Shown here piece by piece: positions 11,046 to 22,046 of a DNA stretch of 64,000 nucleotides. The DNA is from Cricetomys ansorgei (taxonomy: Eukaryota > Chordata > Mammalia > Rodentia > Nesomyidae): contig JAMJFZ010000181.1 of assembly GCA_026225945.1 (NCBI GenBank), forward strand, positions 744,001-808,000, given 5' to 3'. A program made the position numbers and the translations under genes. Every line of letters begins with the position of its first letter. Position 1 is the first letter of the stretch. A model generated the notes under the pieces. That model saw only the letters and a list, made by a program, of their open reading frames with translations, did not search any database and was not told the origin of the DNA.

Positions 11046-11754
11046 AAGAAAACCTTCCTCTTGTTATTCTACTCACCATTTGCTAGAATGCACACCACTG
11101 CTCCTGCCTAACAGCCCCACAAAATGTGTCCCTCACTACATACTGGTTTATTAGTATAACTCATTTGCTTATGTGCTGAATAGATTTAAGTTCCACTTTT
11201 TCTTATATTTGTAAGGGAAGCTGGCAAAAGTCAAAAGTCTGCATTACATTATACAAAGAGAATTGACAAGTTAGAGGCTAATCAAAGGTAGAAGCAGCAT
11301 GTGTGAGAGATATTCAGCACCTATTCTTGACAAATGATATGTATCCAATATTCCAGTCAAATTATCAATTAAATATGAATAAATTAATAGGAGAAAGATG
11401 TTTTCAGACATGCAAAGACTGAATATTTTCCTTTCCATGTACCCTCTTGTAAAGGCATACTAAAAGGTAAGCTTCGGCAAAATGAAGGAATAATCAAAGA
11501 AAAGGAGATATATGTCATCCTGGATATGAGGTCAAACACTGAACAAGATTAACAAAACAAGTTCCAGGATGACCTTTGTCACATTATCCAGAGACTACAG
11601 AAGACAGATGAAGGCTTCAGGAGTGGGAAGCAGTTATAGAGTTTAATTTATCATTTAAAAAATACAAGGCTTATTAGAAATGTTAAAAAGGTGAAAATAA
11701 GATACTACATATAAACTAATGAAATTGATACAGTAATAGAGCAGATTTGAGGAA
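11046..11754. other. Unique stretch
   Basis: No gene or recognised repeat. Confidence 0.4.
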
Positions 11755-11870
11755 GAATAGTGGTGTGGGTTGAATGTGATGCCATAAGGCTCGGAGCTGG
11801 TGGTGCTGTTTGGGAAGAGTGTAGAACATTTAAGGGTGGAATTTCACTGGACAAACTAGGTAACTGGAGA
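11755..11870 (+). mobile_element. MaLR-like LTR 5' fragment
   Basis: GTGGTGTGGGTTGAATGTGATGCC followed by GCTCGGAGCTGGTGGTGCTGTTTGGGAAG resembles the start of MT/ORR-type LTRs (GGTTTGAAT, then GGTGGTGCTGTTTGG). Only the first ~110 bp is recognisable. Confidence 0.5.
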
Positions 11871-12057
11871 TTAGAACTTTAGAATGAGGAAAAGTGGGGT
11901 GATGATAATATTTTATTTAACAGATGCCTGTTAGTTAAACTTGAGTTTTGATTATGTTTATATATTGCTTTGATAATTGTAGGACTGCCTTTGAGAAAGC
12001 TACCTTAGCGGAAAATGGTACAGGAAGTAGACTCTTATGATAAATCTGACAATTAGA

Positions 12058-12122
12058 ATCTTATCCACCTGCCTCTGCCTCATAAGTGCTGAGGTTAAAA
12101 ATGTGGGCCGCACCACCCAGTG
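12058..12122 (-). mobile_element. B1 SINE left-end fragment
   Basis: The plus strand reads CCACCTGCCTCTGCCTCATAAGTGCTGAGG followed by GTGGGCCGCACCACCCAG. This is the complement of the first ~65 bases of B1, which derives from 7SL RNA. Truncated. Confidence 0.75.
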
Positions 12123-12311
12123 AACTACTATTCTTTAAAACATTATTGGTAATAGATTTAAAAAATAAAACATAAAAACAAGTCTGATAGGTGGAAGTGG
12201 CCTATGGAGAATAATATCCTTGAGAATAAACATAAATCTTAAAAGAGTTTTAGATTTTTCAGAACTTATTTTTCCTTGTGAATTAAATGGCAAGAGAATA
12301 GTTTCCATTTG

Positions 12312-12422
12312 ATCTGTAGTAGGATATGTGTAAAGGAGTGTGTCTCCTGATCAGTGGTAGAGGGCATGTAATGGGTATGTTTCCTGACCTATAATAGGCT
12401 ATACATAAAAAACCTGTGTCTG
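12312..12422 (+). repeat. Degenerate ~37-bp tandem repeat (3 units)
   Basis: Units at 12312-12349, 12350-12386 and 12387-12422. Units 1 and 2 share ATC.GT.GTAG, ATGT, and a terminal TCCTG. Unit 3 is much weaker. No family recognised. Confidence 0.4.
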
Positions 12423-14084
12423 AGAAACTTCAGCACAGTGTACTCACACAGATTTCATACTTGGGATAGGACAGATAGCAGTTTAAATCTATTCCATCCT
12501 CGAAATTGCTTCCTAAGATAAACTTCATGAACTTTATTTTATACAGCCTGGTTCTTTGTCAAAGGTCTTTGCACCGATATGGATAGAACCACCAAGTTTG
12601 GCCCGAGGCAGAGGCAGCAGGACAAGCTTTAGATAATGTTTCTCTGTGTAATATTTTTACATGAGCGTAACAAGTTGAGAATGGTACAACATAGCCCTTT
12701 ACAATCTAAGATGCCATCACTATCTCTAAACAGATTGAATGGGGGAATCGCGGAGGTGTCAAAATGGTGATAACTTAGAGTAATTTTTAAATATGTCCAT
12801 ATTTCATGTGGGTGTGTTGCTGTTGTTTTTTATGCTATCTTGTGGGAGGACTTCTGTTTCAATTCTATTTTAAGAAACTCAAGGTCCTATATGTCATTAT
12901 CATCCTGATTTGTTGAGAGTATTATATATTCAACTACAAAAGTAGAAAAACCAAATGAAACTAATAAATTTAAAAATTATCATGTAGAAAAAGTTATTGG
13001 AGATTTAGATTTTGGACCTGATCCATAAATAATTGATAATATACTGAAAAATCTCAATGTCCCAATTTGCTACATTTTTCTGCCAAATACTTGTAAAGAA
13101 AGGAATGAAAAATTAATTGAGGTGTGTCTTAGAAATGATTTATCTCCCCTACTTTGATCTCTCCATTTTCCAAGTTATGTTCTCTAGAACTTTGTATAGG
13201 ACTAATATCAACATAGAACCGAATCTTAATCAAAATGCATCTGAGAAATACTCAGGGAATAAAATTGAGGAATCCAAGCAGAAGGAGGTGGAATTTATAA
13301 TATACTAGAAAATGCATATTTCTAAAGGTATTCAGATTAAACATTTTTTCGATAGCAGTCAGTAGAGTTTTTACAGTTTTCTGTGTTTCAGAAACTACCA
13401 ATTTGTGACTTACCAAAAATGTTTCATTTGTCGCCATGATTTTCAAAATCAGGGTATCCTCCCCCTCTTCAGTTCTCACTGACTCCTAGGTGATCATCAG
13501 CAAGTGTTCAGCAAACTCTTTGAAAGTATGCACAGTACTAGTTCAGTCCCAGACTCTGCACTGCCACAAGTGGGAACAAGGAGGGAGGGTGGAATAGGCT
13601 AAGTCCAAATAGAAACACAATCACTGGTATAAGCACATGAATACATACAGACTTGTAAATGGAAACACACTGTTGTACAGGGTGCCCGGAGAGACTATAA
13701 CAGAGTATTGATTCGTTTGGGCTTGCCTTAGTCTTCAAGGGCATACTTCATCTAGCAGGAGTCCTGAGTTCATTTAGATCTGTTAGCTGCTGTCACAAAG
13801 CAACTTTATCCATATAGATTCAAATTTCCCTGTAACCAATGTTTCTTTTCCCTATCTATGGTTTGAAGATCATTTCTTATGGACAATGAAGACAAAAGAA
13901 AACAAAACTGGAATGTTTCTGCTCTCAGTGTCACTTATCAATAGTACGGTGGGGTCCCTTATTCACACGTTTCCTCGTTGATCTAGTGCTTCAAATGCCA
14001 ATTTTTTAAATTTATGTCTGGTAATTTCTGCAGGCTGTTTGTAGTCTCAGATCAATTCAGAGGCTAAGGACTTTTGAAAATATT
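12423..14084. other. Unique stretch
   Basis: No gene or clear repeat. Frames at 13117-13308 (+), 13252-13479 (-) and 13538-13744 (-) overlap or lack coding character. Confidence 0.4.
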
Positions 14085-14226
14085 CTTCTTTTGTTTGTTT
14101 GTTGCTCTTTGTTTTTTGAGACAGGAGCTCTATAGGCAGCCCAGGCTGGCCTAGAACTCACTATGTAGACCAGGCTGACCTCAGTCTCACAGAGATCTCT
14201 CTGCCTCTGCCTCCCAAGTGTTTCCA
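14085..14226 (-). mobile_element. B1 SINE
   Basis: Plus strand shows the B1 complement. It starts with a T-rich tail with GTTTG repeats at 14090-14105, then TTTTTTGAGACAGGAGCTCTATAG, CCCAGGCTGGCCTAGAACTCACTATGTAGACCAGGCTG, and GATCTCTCTGCCTCTGCCTCCCAAGTG. The element's left end is truncated. Confidence 0.9.
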
Positions 14227-14332
14227 ACCATGACAATATTATTAACAAACCCTTTAGTGTAGTAGAAAGATAGCTTTGATTCATATTTGAAACCTTAATC
14301 AGACACTAAATTGTTTTAACATAGCCATTGTG

Positions 14333-14415
14333 TTGTTGCTAAGCCTTGGTTTCCTTGTTTTAATAAAATGAGAATAGTGATTTCTATCTAGGAGGTAGAG
14401 GTTAGATTAGATGGT
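14333..14415 (+). mobile_element. MIR-like fragment
   Basis: AGCCTTGGTTTCCTTGTTTTAATAAAATGAGAATAGTGATTTC matches the MIR segment where CTCAGTTTCCTCATCTGTAAAATGG-like sequence is followed by GATAATAGTACC-like sequence. Weak and short. Confidence 0.5.
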
Positions 14416-15899
14416 GGGAGGGCATTGTCTACTCTAATGTTTGACAAACATAGGGCCCATCAAATAATTCATGAGTGTTTCGTTATAGGCTTTCCTAGGG
14501 ACAGATACTGACTCTAGCACACTTAAGCTCTAAGCACAAGTACCTAATAATAGAGCAAATGGGCAAACTGTACACTAATAAAACTTGGGAAAATTTAAAA
14601 GGAATTTTAAATTTAAGAGCAATATACATATCTATTAGAAAAGAATGCCTCTTACCCTGTAAATACTAAGTTGTGCATCCCTTTTCGGTTGAACACTGTT
14701 TATCAAAAATTGTCACCTTAATGCTTCTACACTATGGATACAAACACCAAGGGTTCACAAGTCTGCACTTCTGCTTCATCCGTGTTGTCCGTGTTCTCGT
14801 GGGATACGTGCCCTGCATGGTAAAGGCTTATCTCTCTACAACAAGCCTCCTGTTACCTGGCATTTATATGGAGTTAACTAAAGCATTTGTTTATTTTGAT
14901 GCCTCAGAGAAAGGGTAGCTTTAACCAAATACTATTTATGTGAGGCAGAGGAGGGATAAACTAGTCCTGCATGTTACAGAAGCCTTGTTTACAGCAACAA
15001 GGCCTTGACTCCAGGCTGACTTATCAAGTACCCTGGTTATTAAAGCTTTGCTATAATCATATCAATGATTATACAGTTAATACAATGATTATACAATGTA
15101 CCCTATTTATAAAACAGAAACCCAATCATCTCTGCCTTATGAGTGAGCTAGGTTCTACCAATTAATATAACAAAAAAAAAAAATTCCCTAAGATATCAGA
15201 ATATAGATTCGTTCCATGTATTTACTAAACTTCTCTGGATCTCCATCTTGATAATGGAGATAAATGCTTTATTTATTCCTCTGTCAACCATCCCCATAAC
15301 ACCAAGTGGCCAGGTGCAGTGAACACCAGAAAGAAGCCTAGGTGCAGAGGATGCTGGAAACGTAGGCCCGTTCAATGCCTGACACAGTGCATGTGTGCTA
15401 TGCCTCTAACACCACAGCTGGGCCTTCCAGGATAGCCCATGAACTACTAGTACTGTTCTGTCTGCACACACAGGCATCAAGATGTGCAGGGAATATTCCA
15501 CCTTCCAAGGTGCGTCCTCAGTGAACACTAGCAGTTTCTTTATCACTACCTGGAAAAAGCTAAAGCATGATCTATCCTTTACATTTCTTTTGTGTTAAGA
15601 AGAGAAGTCTAGGACTCTACATAAAGCTGGATGCCTGCTTGACTTATTTTCCTTCTCAAACATGCTTCGCCCACTTGGTTTCTTGCATCACCTTGGACCA
15701 GTTCCTTAAGAAGAACAAAATGTCTCAGGATCTGTTGCTGCTGGAAATCAGGAGGCATCGGAAAAGGGGGCGGGGGACAGAGATTTACGAAGTTGGGATA
15801 AAGAGTGCTCAGATGTGAAGGGTCTGTCTGCAGAGCTGGCAGACAGCCTAGGGGTAGATTTTTCCATTGTCATAAATTCTACTTATACACACAGGGATG
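14416..15899. other. Unique stretch
   Basis: No gene or clear repeat. A 13-bp duplicate CAATGATTATACA occurs at about 15062 and 15084. The 83-codon frame at 15567-15818 (+) has no supporting feature. Confidence 0.4.
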
Positions 15900-16215
15900 C
15901 TGTCCTGCTGTCAGATTATCTCCTTAAGGATAAGCTGCTAGAAGTAGAGTTGCTGGGTCAGGTACTACGTACTTGACTGAGTTTGAAATATTTTCTCTAA
16001 TAGTCTTCTAGGAACACTGTGTCAGTGTCTGTAGCCAAAATTCATCTGTGAACATGCTTTGTGTCTTTGCACCCTCGCAAGAAATTTTTGTCATTCTCTA
16101 GTTTTCGCCAACTCAGTAGGGAGAAAGATTCACTTTTAAAATAAAACATTTTACATTTTCACGAAGTATCATCAGTGTTCTTACCTTTCCTGAATGGTTG
16201 TAAAGAACTTGCACG
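15900..16215 (-). mobile_element. Ancient L1 (L1M-type) ORF2 3' relic
   Basis: Plus strand shows CTAGAAGTAGAGTTGCTGGGTCAGG (15939-15963), CTTTGCACCCTCGCAAGAAATTTTTGTC, AGTTTTCGCCAACTC and CATTTTCACGAAG. The order matches the complement of the end of L1M ORF2 and its 3' region (GGAATTGCTGGGTCA, ACACCCTTGCCAACA, TTTTTGCCAATCTG in the family). Strongly diverged. Confidence 0.5.
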
Positions 16216-16322
16216 CAGTGAAGGATTAGGATGGTTTTCTTTCTCTCAGTCTGTGGTTACTGATGTCAAACATCTGTAATGCAGCTAGGACTGTTGGTCT
16301 ACACACATAAAAATGAATTCAT

Positions 16323-16484
16323 CCTGCCAAGCAGCGGTGGTACACACCTTTATTCCCAGCACTCAGGAGGTAGAAGCAGGTGGATTTCTGTGAGTTCAAG
16401 GCCAGTCTGGTCTGCAGAGTGAGTTCCAGGACAGCCAGAGTTACCACAGAGAAATACTGTCCCAAAAAATTAAAAATAAAATAA
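16323..16484 (+). mobile_element. B1 SINE, near full length
   Basis: Begins CCAAGCAGCGGTGGTACACACC and runs through CCCAGCACTCAGGAGGTAGAAGC, GTGAGTTCAAGGCCAGTCTGGTCTGCAGAGTGAGTTCCAGGACAGCC and CACAGAGAAATACTGTCCC. An A-rich tail with AATAAAATAAAT ends at about 16484. Box A and box B regions are recognisable. One of the better preserved SINEs in the window. Confidence 0.95.
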
Positions 16485-17244
16485 ATCCACCCTTCTCTCA
16501 AGAATCATACCTTCCACCACTTCTCCTAGGAAGGGTATACAAAAGGCAGATTTTATTGTTTGAGCCCTACTATGAATTAAATGGCTTTTGTTTCACTAAG
16601 CTAAGAAGAATATAGATGGATATCCCTGGTATGTAATACTGGGGTCAGAAAATTTCCAAATTTCAGATTTGGTTTTGGATTTTTAAATATTTGCATGCAT
16701 TTCGTGAGAGCTCCTGAGAAGGAACGTAAATTTAAACATGGGATTCTTTTATGTTTCAAATAGATCTAGAACACATAACTCCAAGGTAACAATATATAAT
16801 ATTAGTAGTGTACTGCCATGTTAATTGTGAGTTATGATATCATGTCAGTTGTTCAAAAGCTTCAGGTTTTAGTACCTTTTGTACTTAAGCTTTTCAGATC
16901 AAGGATACAAAAGTTGTATTATCCTGGCTTAACTTGCTACTTTAGACTTAGAACCCCTGTATACTATTTTAAGTTATTTCTGAAGAAAGAATATTTTGTA
17001 TTTTGAGATATGTTTCCAGGAATATATTTATCCCTCTAATCTCACACTTACTCATATTAGCATTTGAAAAAGATGTTCTCACTCATGGGATGATGGTGAT
17101 CAGTACTCCATCGGTAATTTGCACTATCAGTCCAATACTGAAGCTGTTAGAATCAATCCCATTGATGCCTAAGAAATACTCAGATATGGAGCAGTGGCTA
17201 ACTCATGTACACAGTCATACACATATTTAATATATTTATCCATT
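16485..17244. other. Unique stretch
   Basis: No gene or recognised repeat. Confidence 0.4.

Positions 17245-17294
<50 letters not shown>
17245..17294. repeat. (AT)n microsatellite
   Basis: About 25 uninterrupted AT dinucleotides, able to extrude as a cruciform. Confidence 0.95.
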
Positions 17295-17299
<5 letters not shown>

Positions 17300-17465
17300 G
17301 CCTACACCAGTAACAGTCTCCTGGAAAACACCCCATACACGTTAGATGAATACAACAACAAATATCCAAGTGAATAAATAAGCCAACCAGTTTAACAGAA
17401 CTCTGCTAAACATCTTCATGTCCTAGGTACTGGGCTAAGTATTACACATATACACTGCTAGCCCT

Positions 17466-17555
17466 AATGGGGTAATTGCCTAACATAGCATGTATGAAAC
17501 ACAGTTCTATCCCCAGCACTACAATAAAAAAAATGCCCTACATACACACGTGCGC
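17466..17555 (+). mobile_element. ID-type SINE, truncated
   Basis: GCCTAACATAGCATGTATGAAACACAGTTCTATCCCCAGCACTACAATAAAAAAAAT corresponds to the ID sequence from the anticodon-arm region through the B-box (GTTCTATCCCCAGCAC) into an A-rich tail. The head is degraded. ID elements derive from BC1 or tRNA-Ala. Confidence 0.7.
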
Positions 17556-17557
17556 AT

Positions 17558-17559
<2 letters not shown>

Positions 17560-17598
<39 letters not shown>
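17560..17598 (+). repeat. (CA)n microsatellite
   Basis: Perfect CA repeats immediately 3' of the ID element tail, as commonly seen at SINE 3' ends. Confidence 0.95.
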
Positions 17599-17599
<1 letters not shown>

Positions 17600-18597
17600 A
17601 TATCACGGATGCCACAAGCCAACTGAGTTTTATAAGAGGATAAAGGTATATAGGAATAAATGAGATCAAATATGGACTCCAGAAACAATGTCAAGACTGA
17701 GCAGGGCTCCCGTTCATGAGGTGTTTGCCCCAGTGGCTGCTGCTGCTGTGATAGTCTCCTCACACATAAACATCACTCCTGTATCAAGTACAGCAAGGAT
17801 TCCCAGAACCATGTACGGAAACAGATGTCTTTACAACACAAATCCTATTTCCAATAAGCTCTTTTGAAGTCATTGTGTAGCAAACACCCATGGAAAGCAA
17901 GAAATCATATCTAATCACTTTCACAACTTATTTTTGTGGTTTACTTAGAGTAAGATAAATCTGCAGCATTATTAAATAATATTGTAGCAAACAGAGCCAG
18001 GGATTCAAAGAAAGGTTGTAATGAGTTTCAGTAAAGGTTGAGGGAATTTGGCTCCCTTCTCAAGAGGCGTTTCCTCCTATTTTAAAAGTATGAGGACTCT
18101 GTGGAATAATGTATAGTATGATCAGTCTGAATATAAATACTATTTAATAAAATTATGACAATTTATTGGCAGAATAAAGAATCCAGTTTAATTTTATTAA
18201 CTCCTTGCTTATTTTGGCTTAAAAAAGCAATATTTAGTATGATGGTATAGAAAATTATTTTAACTCCCCTGCAGCTTCCCTGGCAAGCCTATAATGGATT
18301 TTACTCTTACTTTCTTAGATTACTTTCTGAGTCCAGTATGGTCATATAATAACTGAAATCAAGACACCCTGAGTGCCACAGTCAGCACTGACTCTGCTGC
18401 CTCTGAGAAGTGGCTGTATCATCCCTTAGTCCAAAAAGATCAACAAGGTAAGAGACAGCAAACACCACCTGGCAAGGATGAACTGCACATCTAAAAGCAA
18501 TGCTGTAGATGTAAGGCTTCTTTGTGTGTTCCTCAGGACATGATTGCTCAGATGCCTTGACCCTAGAACACAACAACCTTACTTCAGTGTTCAAGCA
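17599..18597. other. Unique stretch
   Basis: No gene or clear repeat. The 70-codon minus frame at 18382-18594 has no splice or domain support. Confidence 0.4.
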
Positions 18598-18690
18598 AGC
18601 TCAGGTGGCTCACAACTGCCTGTAACTCCAGATCCAGTAGTCTGACATTATCTTCTGGCCTCCTCAGGCATCTGTCCTTATGTACATCAC
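18598..18690 (+). mobile_element. B2 SINE 3' fragment
   Basis: GCTCAGGTGGCTCACAACTGCCTGTAACTCCAGATCCAGTAGTCTGAC then CTTCTGGCCTCCTCAGGCATCTG is the B2 body without its tRNA-like head. It runs into a CA array. Confidence 0.8.
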
Positions 18691-18698
18691 ACACACAT

Positions 18699-18738
<40 letters not shown>
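18691..18738 (+). repeat. (CA)n microsatellite
   Basis: CA repeats at the 3' end of the B2 fragment. Confidence 0.95.
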
Positions 18739-18740
<2 letters not shown>

Positions 18741-19369
18741 ACATACACCTTATTTTTTTAATCTTTGAGAAGAAAAGTGACTCATTACTCATTCCTGTGA
18801 CAGAAAAGCAAAAATGCAGAAGAAAATCTTAAGCCAGTTGAACATCTTGACCCTTCACTGCTTTATGTGATCCAATAGTGTATTACTCATCATCTTTAAT
18901 CATTTTGCTCAGTACCTACGAGAACATTATTGTAGTACAGCAAGGATAGTAGTCAAAAACTTTTTGTTCATATTGTAACACGACCACAAGAGATGTGTGC
19001 AAAACTGGGCATTTAACCCTGAGTACTTGTCTCATCTCTAAAAAACAATAAGAAAGCATACAGTAGAACTAAAGGAGAAATGGGGTTATGCATGTAAATT
19101 GTTTTACATGGTCAAATGGTGCCTGTTTAATATTCAAGTGAATATTTGATCAGCTTCATCCTACCATGAGTAAGGATGGATATTTGGATACAGTGACTCG
19201 TTCTCTCGAGTCTCAGGTAGAGAGTGATTTGTGATGCTCTCCATCATTAAGTGGATCTGGGAGTACTAATACGCAGTTTTTCACATCCCTCCGCTGTACT
19301 TCCTCTTCCTTTGGAATCCCATTTGCCCCTAGACTATACTCCTTAAGACTTCACTCTGCCAGAATAAGA
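18739..19369. other. Unique stretch
   Basis: No gene or recognised repeat. A few short A-runs. Confidence 0.4.
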
Positions 19370-19685
19370 CAGAGACACTTTTTCTCCACTCTTATTTAAT
19401 AGAATACAGCAAATCTTACAGGATCAATTGCTCATGAAAGAGAGAGAAAGTATCCATATTGAAAGTAAAGGAGTTAAACTAACCATGTGTGCAGATGATA
19501 TGAGCCTAGAAAATTCTAAATACTCCATCAGAGAGCTGTTGGAACTTAGGGACAAATTCAGTAACGTTGGAAGATTTTTTTTTAATTCTAATACACACAA
19601 AAAAGCAGCATTTTTATAACCAAAATGAATTGCTGAAAAAGAAATTAAGAAAGTAATCCCATCTTCAATAGATTAAAAAAACTTA
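19370..19685 (+). pseudogene. L1 ORF2 reverse transcriptase relic
   Basis: This piece encodes part of the L1 ORF2 reverse transcriptase. In the frame open from 19428 to 19619 the catalytic loop reads CADD (19488-19499), where active L1 has FADD, and is followed by a Ser-Leu-Glu-Asn stretch and LLEL. Upstream, TTTTTCTCCACTCTTATTTAATAGAATACAG is the degraded SPLLFNI-coding segment. The frame ends at 19619 after a T-run, and further ORF2 matter continues in other frames. The next segment joins straight to the L1 3' UTR, so most of the ORF2 C-terminal part is missing. The first Phe of the motif is lost and the frame is broken, so the copy cannot be active. Confidence 0.75.
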
Positions 19686-20065
19686 GGAGCTGAACAAGGA
19701 CAATAGACATGCCAAAGTGGGCAGGGGAAAGCACATGAGGCCTCAACCCTACACAAAGTGCTATAGGTAACTAAGAAATGCTGAGAGCAGAGGTGGAGAA
19801 ATAGTCATCTCCGGGGAAGAGCACAACAACTAGTTATCCAATACCAAATTGTCAGCCCTGAACACATATGTATCAGTTAACATTAAAGGAACTGAGCACG
19901 CTATATTTAGGAATATATATATCCATATATGTGTATGTACATATGCATACATGCATATAACAACAATTAATGAAAAACAAGGAGATGAATTTGAAAAGAG
20001 GAAAGAAGAAAGGGTATATGGGAAGGAAAGGGGAGGGGAAATGATATAATTATATAGTAATCTTA
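19686..20065 (+). mobile_element. L1 3' UTR with G-rich end
   Basis: After GAACAAGGACAATAGACATGCC the sequence follows the rodent L1 3' UTR. It shows CCGGGGAAGAGCACAACAACTAGTTATCC, AACATATGCATACATGCATATAACAACAATTAATG, then GGGTATATGGGAAGG and a purine-rich end to AATGATATAATTATA. An A-rich tail follows. Same orientation as the ORF2 relic just upstream. Confidence 0.85.
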
Positions 20066-20099
20066 AAGTAAAGGAAATAATCAAAAAAAAGATTATGAT

Positions 20100-20688
20100 T
20101 ACCTAAAAAGGTAAAGGATCTCTATTAATAAAAACATGAAATACCAGTGAAAAGAATTGTAATGGACATAAAATTGGAAATATATCCTGTGTTCACAGAT
20201 AAATGAGCATACTCTCAAAATGATATATAGTTTCGATGTAATAATCCTCATCATAACTGCACTTTCTTCACAAAAACCGCAAAAAAGAAAGAAAGAAAAA
20301 GAAAAAAGAAAGGAACCAGAATTCATTCAGAGCCACCAATGACCCAGAACATCCAAAGCATCCCTGAGAGGAATACAAAGCTAAAAGCATTAAAATACCT
20401 AGTTTCAAAACACACTACAAAGATATAGGAACTTAAAGGGCATGGCACAGATATAAGAAGAGACACTAGCCCAGTGGCACAGGATAGAAATGCAAAAAAA
20501 TAATCCACGTTCTTAACAGCTAACCAATTCTGGACAAAGACATTAAGAACATAAAGTGGAGAAAAATGGTTTCTTTGATAAAATGATCCTGGCAAAGTGA
20601 CATTATAAAAATGAAACTAGATCCCCTCCTGACCCTACACAGAAAAACAACTCAAAATGGCCTAAACTCCTAACTGGTCAATTTAAAA
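20100..20688 (+). pseudogene. L1 ORF2 C-terminal relic
   Basis: Noncoding remains of a second L1 ORF2. Recognisable blocks include AGCCACCAATGACCCAGAACATCC, AGGAACTTAAAGGGCATGGCACAG, and AAGTGACATTATAAAAATGAAACTAGATCCCC. Stops occur in all frames. The element continues after two insertions at 21030-21234 and 21606-21860. The purine-rich A/AAGA run at 20281-20311 lies within it. Confidence 0.5.
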
Positions 20689-20689
20689 T

Positions 20690-20820
20690 CTATGGCATGC
20701 ATGTATATTCCTATCAACTTGGGAGACTGAAGAAAAAGTTCTTCTGAGCAACATAGTTCAAAACCAAGCTGAATAATAACACGAATAACACAGAGAGTTC
20801 ATTTTTTAAAAAAAAAAAAA
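20690..20820 (+). mobile_element. Old B1-like SINE inserted in L1
   Basis: TATGGCATGCATGTATATTCC, CAACTTGGGAGACTGAAG, TCTGAGCAACATAGTTCAAAACC and a poly-A tail (20805-20821) follow the order of B1 or proto-B1 sequence. It separates two parts of one L1 ORF2 relic. Confidence 0.5.
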
Positions 20821-20999
20821 GAGAAAAAATAGGAAGAAAAGAAATGGGGAGGATAAAGACCAACAAGGGGTGTATAGAGGGAGGGAGAGAGAAACAGAAG
20901 CAGGAACAATGACATCACTACCAGGGCACATAAGGCAACACCATAACATAATAGTATGAACAATTAATCCTGAAGTAGTTCTCTAAAGGCACAGTCAAA

Positions 21000-21028
21000 A
21001 ACAAACAAACAAACAAACAAACAAAAAA
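21000..21028 (+). repeat. (CAAA)n simple repeat
   Basis: Seven CAAA-type units followed by an A-run. Confidence 0.9.
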
Positions 21029-21029
21029 A

Positions 21030-21234
21030 TACTTGGGACTATATCAAACTACAGGACTCCCATATGTCAAAGGAAATGAAATAATCAACAGAATTAAGAG
21101 AAAGCCTACAGAATGGAAGAAAATATTTGCATGCTATTCATCTGAGAAGAGATTAATGTCCAGAATATATAAGGAACTCAGAAAGTTGAATACCAAAATA
21201 GCAATTCAACTAATAAAATAATTTCAATAATTAA
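21030..21234 (+). pseudogene. L1 ORF2 relic, near the C-terminus
   Basis: The open frame at 21033-21221 reads like the L1 ORF2 segment shortly after the reverse transcriptase: a KRKPTEWKK stretch, then SSEKRLMSRIYKELRKL (family form similar to a 'LISNIYKELKKLD' segment). It is a fragment of the L1 interrupted at 20690 and 21236 and cannot be expressed as a protein of any size. Confidence 0.65.
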
Positions 21235-21235
21235 C

Positions 21236-21605
21236 TTAGCACTTTTTACTTTTATTAATTCTATTTTTTGACAATATCATGTGTATATGATGTATCCTCA
21301 CTATTCTCTCCCAGACACTCTTTATTTCCCTCTCACCTCATCAACCTCCATCCATCCTTACTAGGCCTTTTCCTGGAATCATAATTTTTGGTTTTGTTTT
21401 TGACCCATTTAGTTTAACCAGGGCTATCTGTGTGACCATTGGGTTGCAAGTGTCCACTCAAGTCTGGTGGGGTCACCAACAGGTACAAAATCAAAGGCAA
21501 TGATTCATTGTTTACCTGCATCTCTCAGGAGCAAGGAGTTCAGTAGTGATGGATGAGTCCCCTGAGCCCCTGTATAATCCATGTTTGACTGTTGAAGGTC
21601 CCTAA
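21236..21605 (-). mobile_element. L1 3' UTR piece in reverse, inserted in L1
   Basis: Plus strand reads TTTTTGACAATATCATGTGTATATGATG, CTCTCACCTCATCAACCTCC, GGGCTATCTGTGTGACCATTGGG and GAGTCCCCTGAGCCCCTG. I take it as the complement of a rodent L1 3' UTR because this arrangement recurs in such elements. Orientation is less certain than the repeat call. It interrupts the plus-strand L1 relic. Confidence 0.45.
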
Positions 21606-21860
21606 ATTAAAATTTTTAAGAGGCATAGAGGTAGTCAAAAAGCATGTGGATAAACTGCTCAGTCTCATCAGGTACTAGGGAAATAGTCAAAACAGCAATC
21701 AGATATCACCAACCACATTTAGAATGTCTAACATCCAAAAGAAAGACAACAAATCTTAAATCTCAGTGAAAGGGGGTACCTTTATGAACTGTTGGCAGAA
21801 ATACAAATTAGCATAGTTATTATGGGAAAACTGCAGAATTCCCTCAATAAACAACAGCAA
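21606..21860 (+). mobile_element. L1 ORF2 end / 3' region (continuation)
   Basis: AAACTGCTCAGTCTCATCAGG, AAATAGTCAAAACAGCAATCAGATATCACC and AACTGTTGGCAGAAATACAAATTAGC match the L1 ORF2 terminal region seen in other L1 relics here (compare 58480-58720). It resumes the element broken at 21235. Confidence 0.55.
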
Positions 21861-21864
21861 AATA

Positions 21865-22046
21865 GAGTGTCGGAAAGATGAATCGGTGGATAAAAATGCT
21901 AGCCACCAAGCATGAGGACCTGAGTTTGATTCATTCCCCAGAGCCCACAAGGTAGAAGGATAGAACCAATTTGCACAAGTTGTCCTCTGACCTCTACATG
22001 ATGCCACAGCATGCCTAAACACACACACACACACAAACACACACAT
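21865..22046 (+). mobile_element. B3-type SINE with CA tail
   Basis: Head GTGTCGGAAAGATGAATCGG, then AAAATGCTAGCCACCAAGCATGAGGACCTGAGTTTGATTC (ID/B3-like B-box), CCACAAGGTAGAAGG, AAGTTGTCCTCTGACCTCTAC, and a CA tail at 22018-22046. The order matches the B3 family, a B2 relative. Confidence 0.75.
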
